Below, in pieces: positions 25,776-34,873 of a stretch of DNA of 61,249 nt. How positions within the stretch are numbered: position 1 is the stretch's first letter; each line of letters opens with the position of its first letter. The notes beneath the pieces are model-generated. The model saw only the letters and a program-made list of their open reading frames with translations. It ran no database searches and was not told the origin of the DNA. The stretch is from JACQAI01 sp035507915 (GTDB lineage: Bacteria; Pseudomonadota; Alphaproteobacteria; Elsterales; Elsteraceae), in assembly GCA_035507915.1 (NCBI GenBank), contig DATJNS010000019.1:1-61249 (forward strand), read 5' to 3'. Both the position numbers and the translations under genes were made by a program.

Positions 25776-26486
25776 TCACTTCCGTGCCGGCTCGATCTTG
25801 CGCCGGCGGAACAGCCGCACCGGCTTGCCGCCTTCGGCCTCTTCGCCCCAGCGCTGCACCAGGCCGGTCTCGATGTCGAACAGGTCGAGCGCCCGGCCGA
25901 CCGTGTGGTTGACGATGTCGTCGACCGTCTCGGGCTTGGCGTAGAAGCTCGGTACCGGCGGCATCACGATGGCGCCCATCTCGGTCACGGCCGCCATGCT
26001 GCGCAGATGTCCGAGATGCAGCGGGCTCTCGCGCACCAGCAGCAGGAGACGCCGGCGCTCCTTGAGCACGACGTCGGCGGCGCGGCTCAAGAGGCTGCCT
26101 GTGACGCCGTGCGCGATCTCCGACAGGCTGCGGATCGAGCAGGGGGCGACGATCATGCCCGCGGTCTTGAACGAGCCCGACGAGATCGAGGCGCCGATGT
26201 CGGTGTTCGGATGCACCACGTCGGCGAGCGCATAGACGTCGGCGACCTTCAGCCCGGTCTCGTAGGCGAGCGTGGTCTCGGCCGACTTCGTCATCACGAG
26301 ATGGGTCTCGATGCCGGCCGCGCGCAACGTCTCGAGCACGCGCACGCCGTAGATCGTGCCCGAGGCTCCGCTGATGCCGACGATGAGCCGCCGTCTGCCC
26401 GCCACACGCCCACCCGCACGGACCGCCGCCGGATCGCCCGCCGCGGGCGTCCTTTCGGCTGCGGGCCGACCTCCCGGCCTGAGCAT
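25776..26486 (-). CDS. ubiX: UbiX-family flavin prenyltransferase
   Basis: Makes prenylated FMN, the cofactor of UbiD enzymes. The N-terminal motif RRLIVGISGASGTIYGVRVL binds FMN phosphate; SSGSFKTAGMIVAPCSIRSL and PSFYAKPETVDDIVNHTVGR are conserved. Usual length is about 190-200 residues, whereas this frame gives 236 from ATG 26486. A GTG at 26423 or 26405 would remove an unusual Ala/Gly/Arg-rich leader, so the start is uncertain. It is the first gene of the minus-strand run and partners the UbiD gene, five bases away. Confidence 0.88.
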   Translation of the reverse strand: MLRPGGRPAAERTPAAGDPAAVRAGGRVAGRRRLIVGISGASGTIYGVRVLETLRAAGIETHLVMTKSAETTLAYETGLKVADVYALADVVHPNTDIGASISSGSFKTAGMIVAPCSIRSLSEIAHGVTGSLLSRAADVVLKERRRLLLLVRESPLHLGHLRSMAAVTEMGAIVMPPVPSFYAKPETVDDIVNHTVGRALDLFDIETGLVQRWGEEAEGGKPVRLFRRRKIEPARK

Positions 26487-26563
26487 GGTTTCCGCCCCGG
26501 CGGCGCGTCAAGCGCGGACGGGCCGTGCGCCGTTGCGCTCGGGTCCGGTCCGCCTGTCGGGCC

Positions 26564-26833
26564 CTATTGGGCCCAGCGGTCGACCCGATGCCGTCCGGTC
26601 TTGATGTCGCTGACCGTCTGCGACAGCACGCGCACGATGGCGTCTTCGCCGTGATAGCGGCTGTACCAGCTGACGCCGGCGCCGATCAGCACGGCCGATA
26701 CGAGCGCCGGATCGATGCCGCTGTCCAGACAGCGCATGATGGCCGAGAGGATGACCCGCTTGGCCTCCTCGAAATCCGCAGTCTCGGTGTCGGACTCGGT
26801 CTCCCGGACGGCCGAGGCGTTGAGCGTCGTCAT
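26564..26833 (-). CDS. Small hypothetical protein
   Basis: An 89-residue protein starting MTTLNASAVRETESDTETAD. An acidic N-terminal third is followed by a helical core, FEEAKRVILSAIMRCLDSGI, and a moderately hydrophobic ALVSAVLIGAGVSWYSRYHG. I do not recognise the family. AAGGT eight bases before ATG 26833 supports this start over ATG 26881. It lies 77 bases upstream of ubiX on the same strand but has no evident link to that pathway. Confidence 0.55.
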   Translation of the reverse strand: MTTLNASAVRETESDTETADFEEAKRVILSAIMRCLDSGIDPALVSAVLIGAGVSWYSRYHGEDAIVRVLSQTVSDIKTGRHRVDRWAQ

Positions 26834-27088
26834 CAGCCGGACCTTCGACAGTTTTTGGTTGGAAGCCTTTTCCCCGCGCAAAGCTTATGACGATTTTGCG
26901 GCATGCCGCTAGCCGGGAGGCTGGTCTAGATTGAAATTCTTGTGGATAAGGCTAGGGATAACCAATGGATATAGCACCGGCAACTATCGCAAGCCGATCC
27001 AATCGCAAGGGTTTCCATTGCGCGCCCTGACTTATGTGAAACAATGCGATGCGCTGTCGGTGTCACGCGCCGGCGCGGGAGAAACGTC

Positions 27089-28249
27089 ATGATCGCCAGC
27101 ATTACGGGACCGCGTCTGATGCTCGTCGGCGGCGGCGCAAGCGCGGAGATCGCCGCGGTGCTGCAGCGGCTCGGCCGCGCGCGCCCGCTCGTGGTGAGCG
27201 ACAAGTTCATGCAGGCGAGCGGTCCGCTCGGCGCGCTCCTCGGCAAGCTCGAGGCGTCCCGCATCGATCATGGCGTGTTCGTCGACACGGTATCGGATCC
27301 GACCAGCGACGTGATCGAGGCCGGCGTCGCGCGCGTGCGCGAGCGCGACTACGACTGCCTGATCGCGCTGGGTGGCGGCAGCCCGATGGATACCGCCAAG
27401 GGCATCGCGATCCTCGAGACCGGCGGCGGTCACATCCGCGACTATAAGGTGCCGAAGTCGGCCGATGCCGCGCGTCTGCCGGTGATCTGCATCCCGACCA
27501 CCGCGGGGACCGGCTCGGAGGTCACGCGCTTCACCGTGATCACCGACACCGCCAACGACGAGAAGATGCTGATCACGGGGCTCGGCTGCCTGCCGCAGGC
27601 CGCGCTGGTCGACTACGAGCTGACGCTCACCGCGCCGTTCCGCCTGACCGCGGACACCGGCATCGACGCGCTCACCCACGCGATCGAAGCCTATGTCAGC
27701 AAGCGCGCCAACCCGGTGAGCGACGCCTACGCGCTGACCGCCATGCGGACGATCTACATGCACCTGCGCAAGGCGTGCTTCTCGCCGCAGGATCACGCGG
27801 CGCGCGCCGCCATGATGCTCGGCGCGACCCAGGCCGGGCTCGCCTTCTCGAACGCCTCGGTGGCGCTGGTCCACGGCATGAGCCGGCCGATCGGCGCGTT
27901 CTTCCACGTGCCCCATGGCCTGTCGAACGCCATGCTGCTGCCGGCGATCACCGCCTTCTCGGCGCGCGACGCGACCCTGCGCTACGCCCAGTGCGCCCGC
28001 GCCATGGGCGTCGCCGACGACGGCGAGGGCGACCAGTCGGCGGTCAACCGGCTGCTCGATGCGCTCGATCGCCTCAACCGCGAGCTCGAAGTGCCGTCGC
28101 CCAAGGCCTACGGCATCGATCAGGCGCGCTACTTCGACGTGATCGACACGATGGCCGAGCAGGCGTTGGCGTCCGGCTCGCCCGGCAACAACCCGCGCGT
28201 GCCGACCAAGGACGAGATCGTCGCGCTCTATAAACAGGTTTGGGCGTAG
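27089..28249 (+). CDS. Iron-containing alcohol dehydrogenase
   Basis: A 386-residue group III alcohol dehydrogenase. NAD-binding appears as LIALGGGSPMDTAKGIAI; the first metal segment is GIDALTHAIEAYVS (Asp, His) and the second is HGMSRPIGAFFHVPHGLSNA (two His), giving a complete metal set. GTTAGTGSEVT-like sequence (PTTAGTGSEVTRF) is also conserved. GGGAGAAAC before ATG 27089 sets the start. Substrate could be a short-chain alcohol, a hydroxy acid or a phosphonate-type intermediate. It lies 113 bases before the amidohydrolase. Confidence 0.9.
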   Translation: MIASITGPRLMLVGGGASAEIAAVLQRLGRARPLVVSDKFMQASGPLGALLGKLEASRIDHGVFVDTVSDPTSDVIEAGVARVRERDYDCLIALGGGSPMDTAKGIAILETGGGHIRDYKVPKSADAARLPVICIPTTAGTGSEVTRFTVITDTANDEKMLITGLGCLPQAALVDYELTLTAPFRLTADTGIDALTHAIEAYVSKRANPVSDAYALTAMRTIYMHLRKACFSPQDHAARAAMMLGATQAGLAFSNASVALVHGMSRPIGAFFHVPHGLSNAMLLPAITAFSARDATLRYAQCARAMGVADDGEGDQSAVNRLLDALDRLNRELEVPSPKAYGIDQARYFDVIDTMAEQALASGSPGNNPRVPTKDEIVALYKQVWA

Positions 28250-28293
28250 CCGCTCGTCCGGTATGCGTGCGAAGCATTCCTGACGTCGGTTCC

Positions 28294-28322
28294 GGATTGC
28301 TTCGCTTCGCCCGCAATGACGG
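28294..28322. repeat. Dispersed intergenic repeat element (GCTTCGCTTCGC type)
   Basis: The stretch GGATTGCTTCGCTTCGCCCG continues to CAATGACGG at 28322. In the other orientation it reads CGTCATTGCGGGCGAAGCG, very like a short repeat scattered between genes in Bradyrhizobium and related alphaproteobacteria. A partial mirror (GCGTGCGAAGCATTCC, 28265-28280) lies 14 bases to the left, giving a loose hairpin. Only one copy is present in the window, so family membership rests on memory. Confidence 0.5.
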
Positions 28323-28362
28323 CTAGGCTCGATGAGATCGCCGACAGGACCAAGAGACCGTC

Positions 28363-30048
28363 ATGCATGACCTGATCATCGAGAACGCCCGAATCATCGA
28401 CGGGCTCGGCGGCCCGGCGCGCGAGGGCAGCCTTGCCGTCGCGGGCGGCCGCATCGCGGCGGTCGGCAAGGACCTCGGCGCCGCCGCGCAACGGCTCGAC
28501 GCCGCGGGCCAGGTGCTGGCGCCCGGCATCATCGATCTGCACACCCACTTCGACGCCCAGCTCACCTGGGATCCGTACGCCACGCCGTCCTCGAGCCTCG
28601 GCGTCACCACCGTCGTGATCGGCAATTGCGGGTTCACGATCGCGCCGTGTCGCGCCGCCGACCGCGACCTCACCTTGCGCAACCTGACTCACGTCGAGGG
28701 GATGTCGCTCGACGCGCTGCGCGCCGGGGTCGACTGGGATTTCGAGACCTATCCCGAATATCTCGCGGCGCTCGAGCGCAAGGGCGCGGTGCCCAACGTC
28801 GCCTCGTTCGTCGGCCACTCCTCGGTGCGCACCTATGTGCTCGGCAGGGACGCCGCCAAGCGCGCCGCCACCAAGCCCGAGGTCGCCGAGATGAAGCGCC
28901 TGGTGATCGAGGCGATGGGCGCGGGCGCCTGCGGCTTCGCGACCTCGACTCTGGAGCAGCACAACGGCGAGAACGGCATTCCGATGCCGTCGCGGCTGGC
29001 CGACGAGCACGAGCTCCTCGAACTCACCGGCGCGCTCGGCGAAACCGGCAAGGGCGTCTTCATGCTGACCAAGGGCATGACGACGACGGTGCCGTGGCTC
29101 GAGAAGGTCTCGGCCAACAACGGCCGTCCCGTGATGATCGCGGCGATGTTCATCGATCCCAACGATCCGCGCCGCGTGTTCAACGAGTTCGGCGAGATCG
29201 AGCAGGCGCGCGGTCGGGGCCGCGAGCTGTGGGGGCAGGTCGGCTGCTTCCCGCTCGGCATGGAGTTCACCATCGCGCATCCCTATCCCTTGGAGGCGTT
29301 CCTCGCCTGGCGACCGGCGATCGAGGCCGAGGGGTCGGAGGCGTTCCGCAAGGTGCTGGCCGACCCGAGCTTTCGTGCCCGAGTCAAAGCCGAGGCCAAG
29401 ACGACCGGCGTCCCCAACCGCTTCTCCTATCACCAGTTCGCCCACATGCGGGTGAAGTCGGTGACCGACCCGAAACACCGCGATCTCGTCGGCAAGACGG
29501 TCGAGGCTGTGGCGACCGCGGCCAAGCAGGACCCGTTCGACTGGCTGCTCGACTTCGCGCTCGCCGGCGAGATGGATGCGATGTTCGACTGCGTGATGTT
29601 CAACGCCGACGAGGCGAACGTGCGCCACCTGCTGCGCCATCCGTATTCCGCGATCGCGCTGTCGGACGCCGGCGCGCACCTGTCGTTCCTGTGCGACGCC
29701 GGGTTCGGCCTGCATCTGTTCGGCCATTGGGTGCGCGAGCGCGGCGACCTCACGCTCGAGCAGGCGGTGCAGTCGGTCACCAGCCGCGCCGCCGATGCCA
29801 TCCGGATCAAGGATCGCGGCCGCCTGGTGCCGGGCGCATGGGCCGACCTGCTGCTGTTCGATCCCAAGACGGTCGGGCGCGGCGCGAAGCGTCGGGTCCA
29901 CGACCTGCCGGCCGGCGCCAGCCGCATGGACACCGCAGCGCTCGGCGTGTCGGGCGTCTGGGTCAACGGCGTGCGCACGGTCGGCCCCGACGGCGTGCTC
30001 GCAGCGTGCGGCCGGCCCGGCAAGCTGCTGCGCGACTTCGCGGACTGA
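28363..30048 (+). CDS. Amidohydrolase family protein, N-acyl-D-amino-acid deacylase-like
   Basis: A 561-residue amidohydrolase_3/D-aminoacylase-type protein. The metal site begins with IIDLHTHFDAQL, followed by GVTTVVIGNCGFTIAPC, a hallmark of this group. EGMSLDALRAGVDWDFETYP and the late ALSDAGAHLSFLCDAGF (metal Asp) are also typical. The C-terminal WVNGVRTVGPDGVL closes the composite beta domain. Members hydrolyse N-acyl-D-amino acids or related amides. A CoA-transferase gene follows 19 bases later, probably in the same transcript. Confidence 0.85.
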   Translation: MHDLIIENARIIDGLGGPAREGSLAVAGGRIAAVGKDLGAAAQRLDAAGQVLAPGIIDLHTHFDAQLTWDPYATPSSSLGVTTVVIGNCGFTIAPCRAADRDLTLRNLTHVEGMSLDALRAGVDWDFETYPEYLAALERKGAVPNVASFVGHSSVRTYVLGRDAAKRAATKPEVAEMKRLVIEAMGAGACGFATSTLEQHNGENGIPMPSRLADEHELLELTGALGETGKGVFMLTKGMTTTVPWLEKVSANNGRPVMIAAMFIDPNDPRRVFNEFGEIEQARGRGRELWGQVGCFPLGMEFTIAHPYPLEAFLAWRPAIEAEGSEAFRKVLADPSFRARVKAEAKTTGVPNRFSYHQFAHMRVKSVTDPKHRDLVGKTVEAVATAAKQDPFDWLLDFALAGEMDAMFDCVMFNADEANVRHLLRHPYSAIALSDAGAHLSFLCDAGFGLHLFGHWVRERGDLTLEQAVQSVTSRAADAIRIKDRGRLVPGAWADLLLFDPKTVGRGAKRRVHDLPAGASRMDTAALGVSGVWVNGVRTVGPDGVLAACGRPGKLLRDFAD

Positions 30049-30067
30049 GCGGATCCGACGCGGCGCC

Positions 30068-31282
30068 ATGAGCGAGCCCCATGGTCCCTTGCAAGGCGTG
30101 AAGGTGGTCGCCTGCTCGACCGCGCAGGCCGGCACGGTGCCCTACATGCTGATGGCCGATCTCGGCGCCGACGTGATCAAGATCGAGGCGCCCGACGGCG
30201 GCGACAGCTCGCGCCGGCAGAGCGTGCTGCCCGGCATGCCGAGCACCTATTTCGAGACCAACAATCGTGGGGTCCGGAGCGTCACCCTCAACCTGAAGGC
30301 GCCGGAGGGGCGGGAGATCCTGCACAAGCTGGTCGCCCGCGCCGACATCTTCGGCCAGAACTTCCGCCCCGGCGCGGCGGAGAAGAACGGCTTCGGCTAC
30401 GAGGCGCTGCGCAAGGTCAACCCGAAGCTCGTCTATGTGACGATCTCCGGCTACGGCCCCGCGGGTCCGCACGCCGCGCTCCCGGGCACCGACTCGATGG
30501 CCCAGGCGCTGGGCGGCATCGCAGAGGCGTATTCGACGCCCGGCCAGCCGCTGCGTACCGGCATCGTGTCGGTGGCCGACGAGACCTGCGCCATCCTGGC
30601 GTTCGGCGGCGCGCTGGCCGCGCTCATCCACGCGCGCACGACGGGCGTCGGCCAGAAGATCGAATGCTCGCTGCTCGGCGCCCAGGTCCGCCTGCTCGGC
30701 TGGTCCCTGACGACGACCATGTGGCGCAACCGCAATCCGGTGACCGGTCAGGCGCGGGTGACCGGCACGCCGCAACGGCCCGGCCTGAGCGCGAGCTTCC
30801 AGGACAAGGACGGCAAGCCGCTGGTATTCCAGCTCGGCGGCGCGGTATGGGAGCAGGCCATGACGGCGCTCGGGTTCTATCAGGCGCTCGAGGCCGCCGG
30901 CTTCGGCGATCTCGGCGTCATCGTCGAGTCCGAAGAGCAGCGTGCCAGGCTGCTGCGCCTGCTCGACGAGCTGTTCGCCGGCGGCTCGCGCGACGACTGG
31001 GTGGCGCGGCTGCGCAAGGCCGACATCGTCGCCGCGCCGATCAATACGATGCTCGAGGCGTCGAACGACCCGGACGTGCTGGCCAACGGCTACGTCACCG
31101 AGGTCGACTATCCGAAGCACGGCAAGCGGCTGAAGGTGCACGGCACCCCGTGGCGCTTCTCCGAGACACCGGCGCACATCGGTATCGCGCCCGATCTGGG
31201 CGCTGACAACGACGCGGTGCTGCGCGACCTCGGCTACAGCGCCGCGCAGATCCAGGACCTGCGCCAGCGCGCGGTCATCTGA
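30068..31282 (+). CDS. CaiB/BaiF family (class III) CoA-transferase
   Basis: A 404-residue second CoA-transferase, clearly different in sequence from the one at 19.1-20.2 kb. Features: MADLGADVIKIEAPDGGDSS, FETNNRGVRSVTLNLKAPEG and the expected catalytic aspartate in IVSVADETCAILAFGG. The N terminus MSEPHGPLQGVKVVACSTAQ fits. The gene follows the amidohydrolase closely. Substrate pair is unknown. Confidence 0.88.
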   Translation: MSEPHGPLQGVKVVACSTAQAGTVPYMLMADLGADVIKIEAPDGGDSSRRQSVLPGMPSTYFETNNRGVRSVTLNLKAPEGREILHKLVARADIFGQNFRPGAAEKNGFGYEALRKVNPKLVYVTISGYGPAGPHAALPGTDSMAQALGGIAEAYSTPGQPLRTGIVSVADETCAILAFGGALAALIHARTTGVGQKIECSLLGAQVRLLGWSLTTTMWRNRNPVTGQARVTGTPQRPGLSASFQDKDGKPLVFQLGGAVWEQAMTALGFYQALEAAGFGDLGVIVESEEQRARLLRLLDELFAGGSRDDWVARLRKADIVAAPINTMLEASNDPDVLANGYVTEVDYPKHGKRLKVHGTPWRFSETPAHIGIAPDLGADNDAVLRDLGYSAAQIQDLRQRAVI

Positions 31283-31307
31283 GGCGGCGTCGCCGGCCGC
31301 GCGATCG

Positions 31308-32816
<1,509 letters not shown>

Positions 32817-33023
32817 GCGGCTTGGCGGTCCTTGTTCATCGGCGGTGATGGGGGAGTAGGCTCAACGCCCAGTAAGTGGTTGCGGATTATGAGAATTCAA
32901 CATCCACTGTCAATCTGGGCGCTGACGTTTGCAGTCTGACGTAATTTTCTTTCCAAATTGTGACCCGGGCGACACATTTTTCTTGAGGTGGCCTAGTCAA
33001 GGCGGCGCGGTCGAGGCGGCGAC

Positions 33024-33740
33024 ATGACGAAACCGTGCTTGGTGCTGGTGCCGGGGCTGCTGTGCGACGCCGCCCTGTGGCAGGCCCAGATCGATCGATT
33101 CGCCAGCCGCTTCGACATCCTGGTGGCCGACGTCACGCGCGACGATTCGATGCGCGGCATGGCGGGGCGCGTGCTGGCGTCGGTGCCGGCGCGCTTTGCG
33201 CTCGCCGGGCTGTCGATGGGCGGCTACGTCGGCCAGGAGATCCTGCGCGAGGCGCCCGAGCGGGTGACCCGCGTGGCGCTGGTCGACACCGCGGCGCGAC
33301 CCGACTCGGCCGAGCGCACCGAGCGGCGCAACGCCATGATCGCGCTCGCCAAGACGGGCAAGTTCAAGGGCGTGACGCCGCGCCTGCTGCCGCTGCTGAT
33401 CCATCCGACCCGGCTCGACGATCGCGCGCTCACCGGCATCGTGATGGCGATGGCCGAGCGCGTCGGGCAGGCCGCCTTCCTGCGTCAACAGCAGGCGATC
33501 TTCGGGCGGCCGGACGGTCGGCCCGACCTGACGCGCATCACCTGTCCCGCGCTCGTGCTATGTGGCCGCGACGACGCGCTGACGCCGCCGGCGCTGTCGA
33601 AGGAGATCGCCGACGCCATCGCGGGCGCACGGCTGATCATTCTCGACGAATGCGGGCACCTGTCGCCGCTCGAGCGGCCCGACGCGGTCAACCAGGCGTT
33701 CGAGGACTGGCTGGCGCCCGAGCTCGCCGCAGCCGGCTGA
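33024..33740 (+). CDS. Alpha/beta hydrolase
   Basis: A 238-residue alpha/beta-hydrolase-fold protein. Oxyanion region: LVLVPGLLCDAALWQAQ; nucleophile elbow GLSMGGYV with the catalytic serine; acid in CGRDDALTPPAL; histidine in LDECGHLSPLERP. The whole triad is therefore present. Esterase, lactonase or dienelactone-like activity are all possible. Length is typical for a minimal core without a large cap. It is followed by a short hairpin and a GAF gene. Confidence 0.85.
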   Translation: MTKPCLVLVPGLLCDAALWQAQIDRFASRFDILVADVTRDDSMRGMAGRVLASVPARFALAGLSMGGYVGQEILREAPERVTRVALVDTAARPDSAERTERRNAMIALAKTGKFKGVTPRLLPLLIHPTRLDDRALTGIVMAMAERVGQAAFLRQQQAIFGRPDGRPDLTRITCPALVLCGRDDALTPPALSKEIADAIAGARLIILDECGHLSPLERPDAVNQAFEDWLAPELAAAG

Positions 33741-33753
33741 TCCCCTGGAGCAA

Positions 33754-33771
33754 AACGCCACCTATGGCGTT
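33754..33771 (+). terminator. Short hairpin after the alpha/beta hydrolase, weak terminator candidate
   Basis: AACGCCA and TGGCGTT pair over seven bases around a CCTA loop, 14 bases after the hydrolase stop. The following sequence GTTCGTAGG is not a clear T-run, so termination strength is doubtful. Confidence 0.3.
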
Positions 33772-33836
33772 GTTCGTAGGGATGGTTCGCGGCGGGTGCC
33801 CGCGCGGAGCCGGCTGATCTCAGGGAGGAGGCCTTC

Positions 33837-34316
33837 GTGGACGCCGCCATATTGGGGCATATCGCTCGCGCCGCGATCAACGTCAGCCACGGCGACATGG
33901 CGACGGTTCAGATGGCGACCGGCGGTGCCTTGCGGCTGGTCGCCAGCCGGGGCTTCAAGCGCGATTTTCTCGACTACTTCGAGATCGTTCGGTCCCACGA
34001 GAGCTGTTGTGGCGCCGCGCTGGCGTCTCGCGAACCCGTGATCGTCGACGACGTCCGGGAAAGCCCGCACTTCGTCGGCAAGCCGTCGCAGCTGCCGCTG
34101 CTCGACGCCGGCTCGCTGTCGGTGGTCTCGGTGCCGATCGTGTCGCGTCGCGGCGTGCTGCTCGGCGTGGTGTCGCCGCACCGGCGCTCGTTGGGGCGGC
34201 CCAAGCCAGCCGATTTCAGTCGCTTGACCTGGCTGGCCAGCCAGGCGGCCGACGTGTTCGAGGGCACGGCTTCGTTGTCGACCTTGCGCGGGATCGAGGT
34301 GCTGGCACGCGGTTGA
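33837..34316 (+). CDS. Stand-alone GAF-domain protein
   Basis: A 159-residue protein made almost entirely of one GAF domain, unrelated in close sequence to the one at 6.3 kb. It reads MATVQMATGGALRLVASRGF in the first strands and SCCGAALASREPVIVDDVRE in the conserved middle, then SLSVVSVPIVSRRGVLLGVV. The DVRES segment and the adjacent Cys-Cys pair resemble GAF proteins that sense small ligands or redox state. GTG 33837 is the start, with GGGAGGAGG upstream. No output domain is present. Confidence 0.75.
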   Translation: MDAAILGHIARAAINVSHGDMATVQMATGGALRLVASRGFKRDFLDYFEIVRSHESCCGAALASREPVIVDDVRESPHFVGKPSQLPLLDAGSLSVVSVPIVSRRGVLLGVVSPHRRSLGRPKPADFSRLTWLASQAADVFEGTASLSTLRGIEVLARG

Positions 34317-34342
34317 GCGACGCGACGGAGCGCGCGGCGCGC

Positions 34343-34873
34343 TCAATTTCGGTTGTGCACGCTGTCGTGGCGTGGGAACAATTCGAGCGTCATGGCGCGC
34401 ACCAGCGCTTCGAACGCGGGATCGCCGGGATCGGCGGCGCCCGGCGCGGCGCCATGGACATAGCTCAGCACCGACGGGCCTCGGCAGAACGCCACCGCGA
34501 CCTTGGTCGCGCCAATCGGCGCCGCCGCCGGCGCCTCCGGGCCGGTCGTGCAGAGTTCCCAATAGGGCCGGTTCGGGGCGTAGTCCCAGACCACGCGATA
34601 GAGCGGGTTGGCGCTCGTGTCCGGCGTCGGGGTGAAGTGCGTCACGATGCCGATGCCGTGCGGCATCGCGGCGGCGACGGCGGTCGCGAACCGGCCGGGT
34701 GGCACGCCCGCGGGCGTACCATGCACCTCGACGCGCAGGTCGCGATGATCGGCGGCGTAAGCGAGGTCGCCGAGGTTGTAGCCGATGCTGTACCACTGGT
34801 CGTCGACGCCCGTTGCCGTGCATGCGCCGGCAAGCCCGCCGACCATGGCCACCAACGCCGCGGCGCGGGTCAT
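34343..34873 (-). CDS. Small exported or lipoprotein-like protein coupled to parE
   Basis: A 176-residue protein. The N terminus MTRAAALVAMVGGLAGACTA is a signal sequence with a cysteine at residue 18 that could be lipidated (AGAC is a weak lipobox). The mature part contains IGYNLGDLAYAADHRDLRVE and a domain with five or six aromatic residues (RPYWELC, FCRGPSVLSYVHG). ATG 34873 overlaps the parE stop (ATGA). I do not recognise the family; the sequence after the signal suggests a secreted, disulphide-capable domain. Confidence 0.65.
   Translation of the reverse strand: MTRAAALVAMVGGLAGACTATGVDDQWYSIGYNLGDLAYAADHRDLRVEVHGTPAGVPPGRFATAVAAAMPHGIGIVTHFTPTPDTSANPLYRVVWDYAPNRPYWELCTTGPEAPAAAPIGATKVAVAFCRGPSVLSYVHGAAPGAADPGDPAFEALVRAMTLELFPRHDSVHNRN

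Noticed and set aside
28363..31282. Amidohydrolase plus CoA-transferase as a hydantoinase or lactam-degradation pathway
   Set aside because: The two genes are adjacent but no carbamoylase or oxoprolinase partner is present; the pairing alone is too weak.
33024..33740. The alpha/beta hydrolase as the missing kynurenine formamidase
   Set aside because: It is 17 kb from kynA/kynU and bacterial KynB enzymes belong to a different, metal-dependent fold, so nothing supports it.
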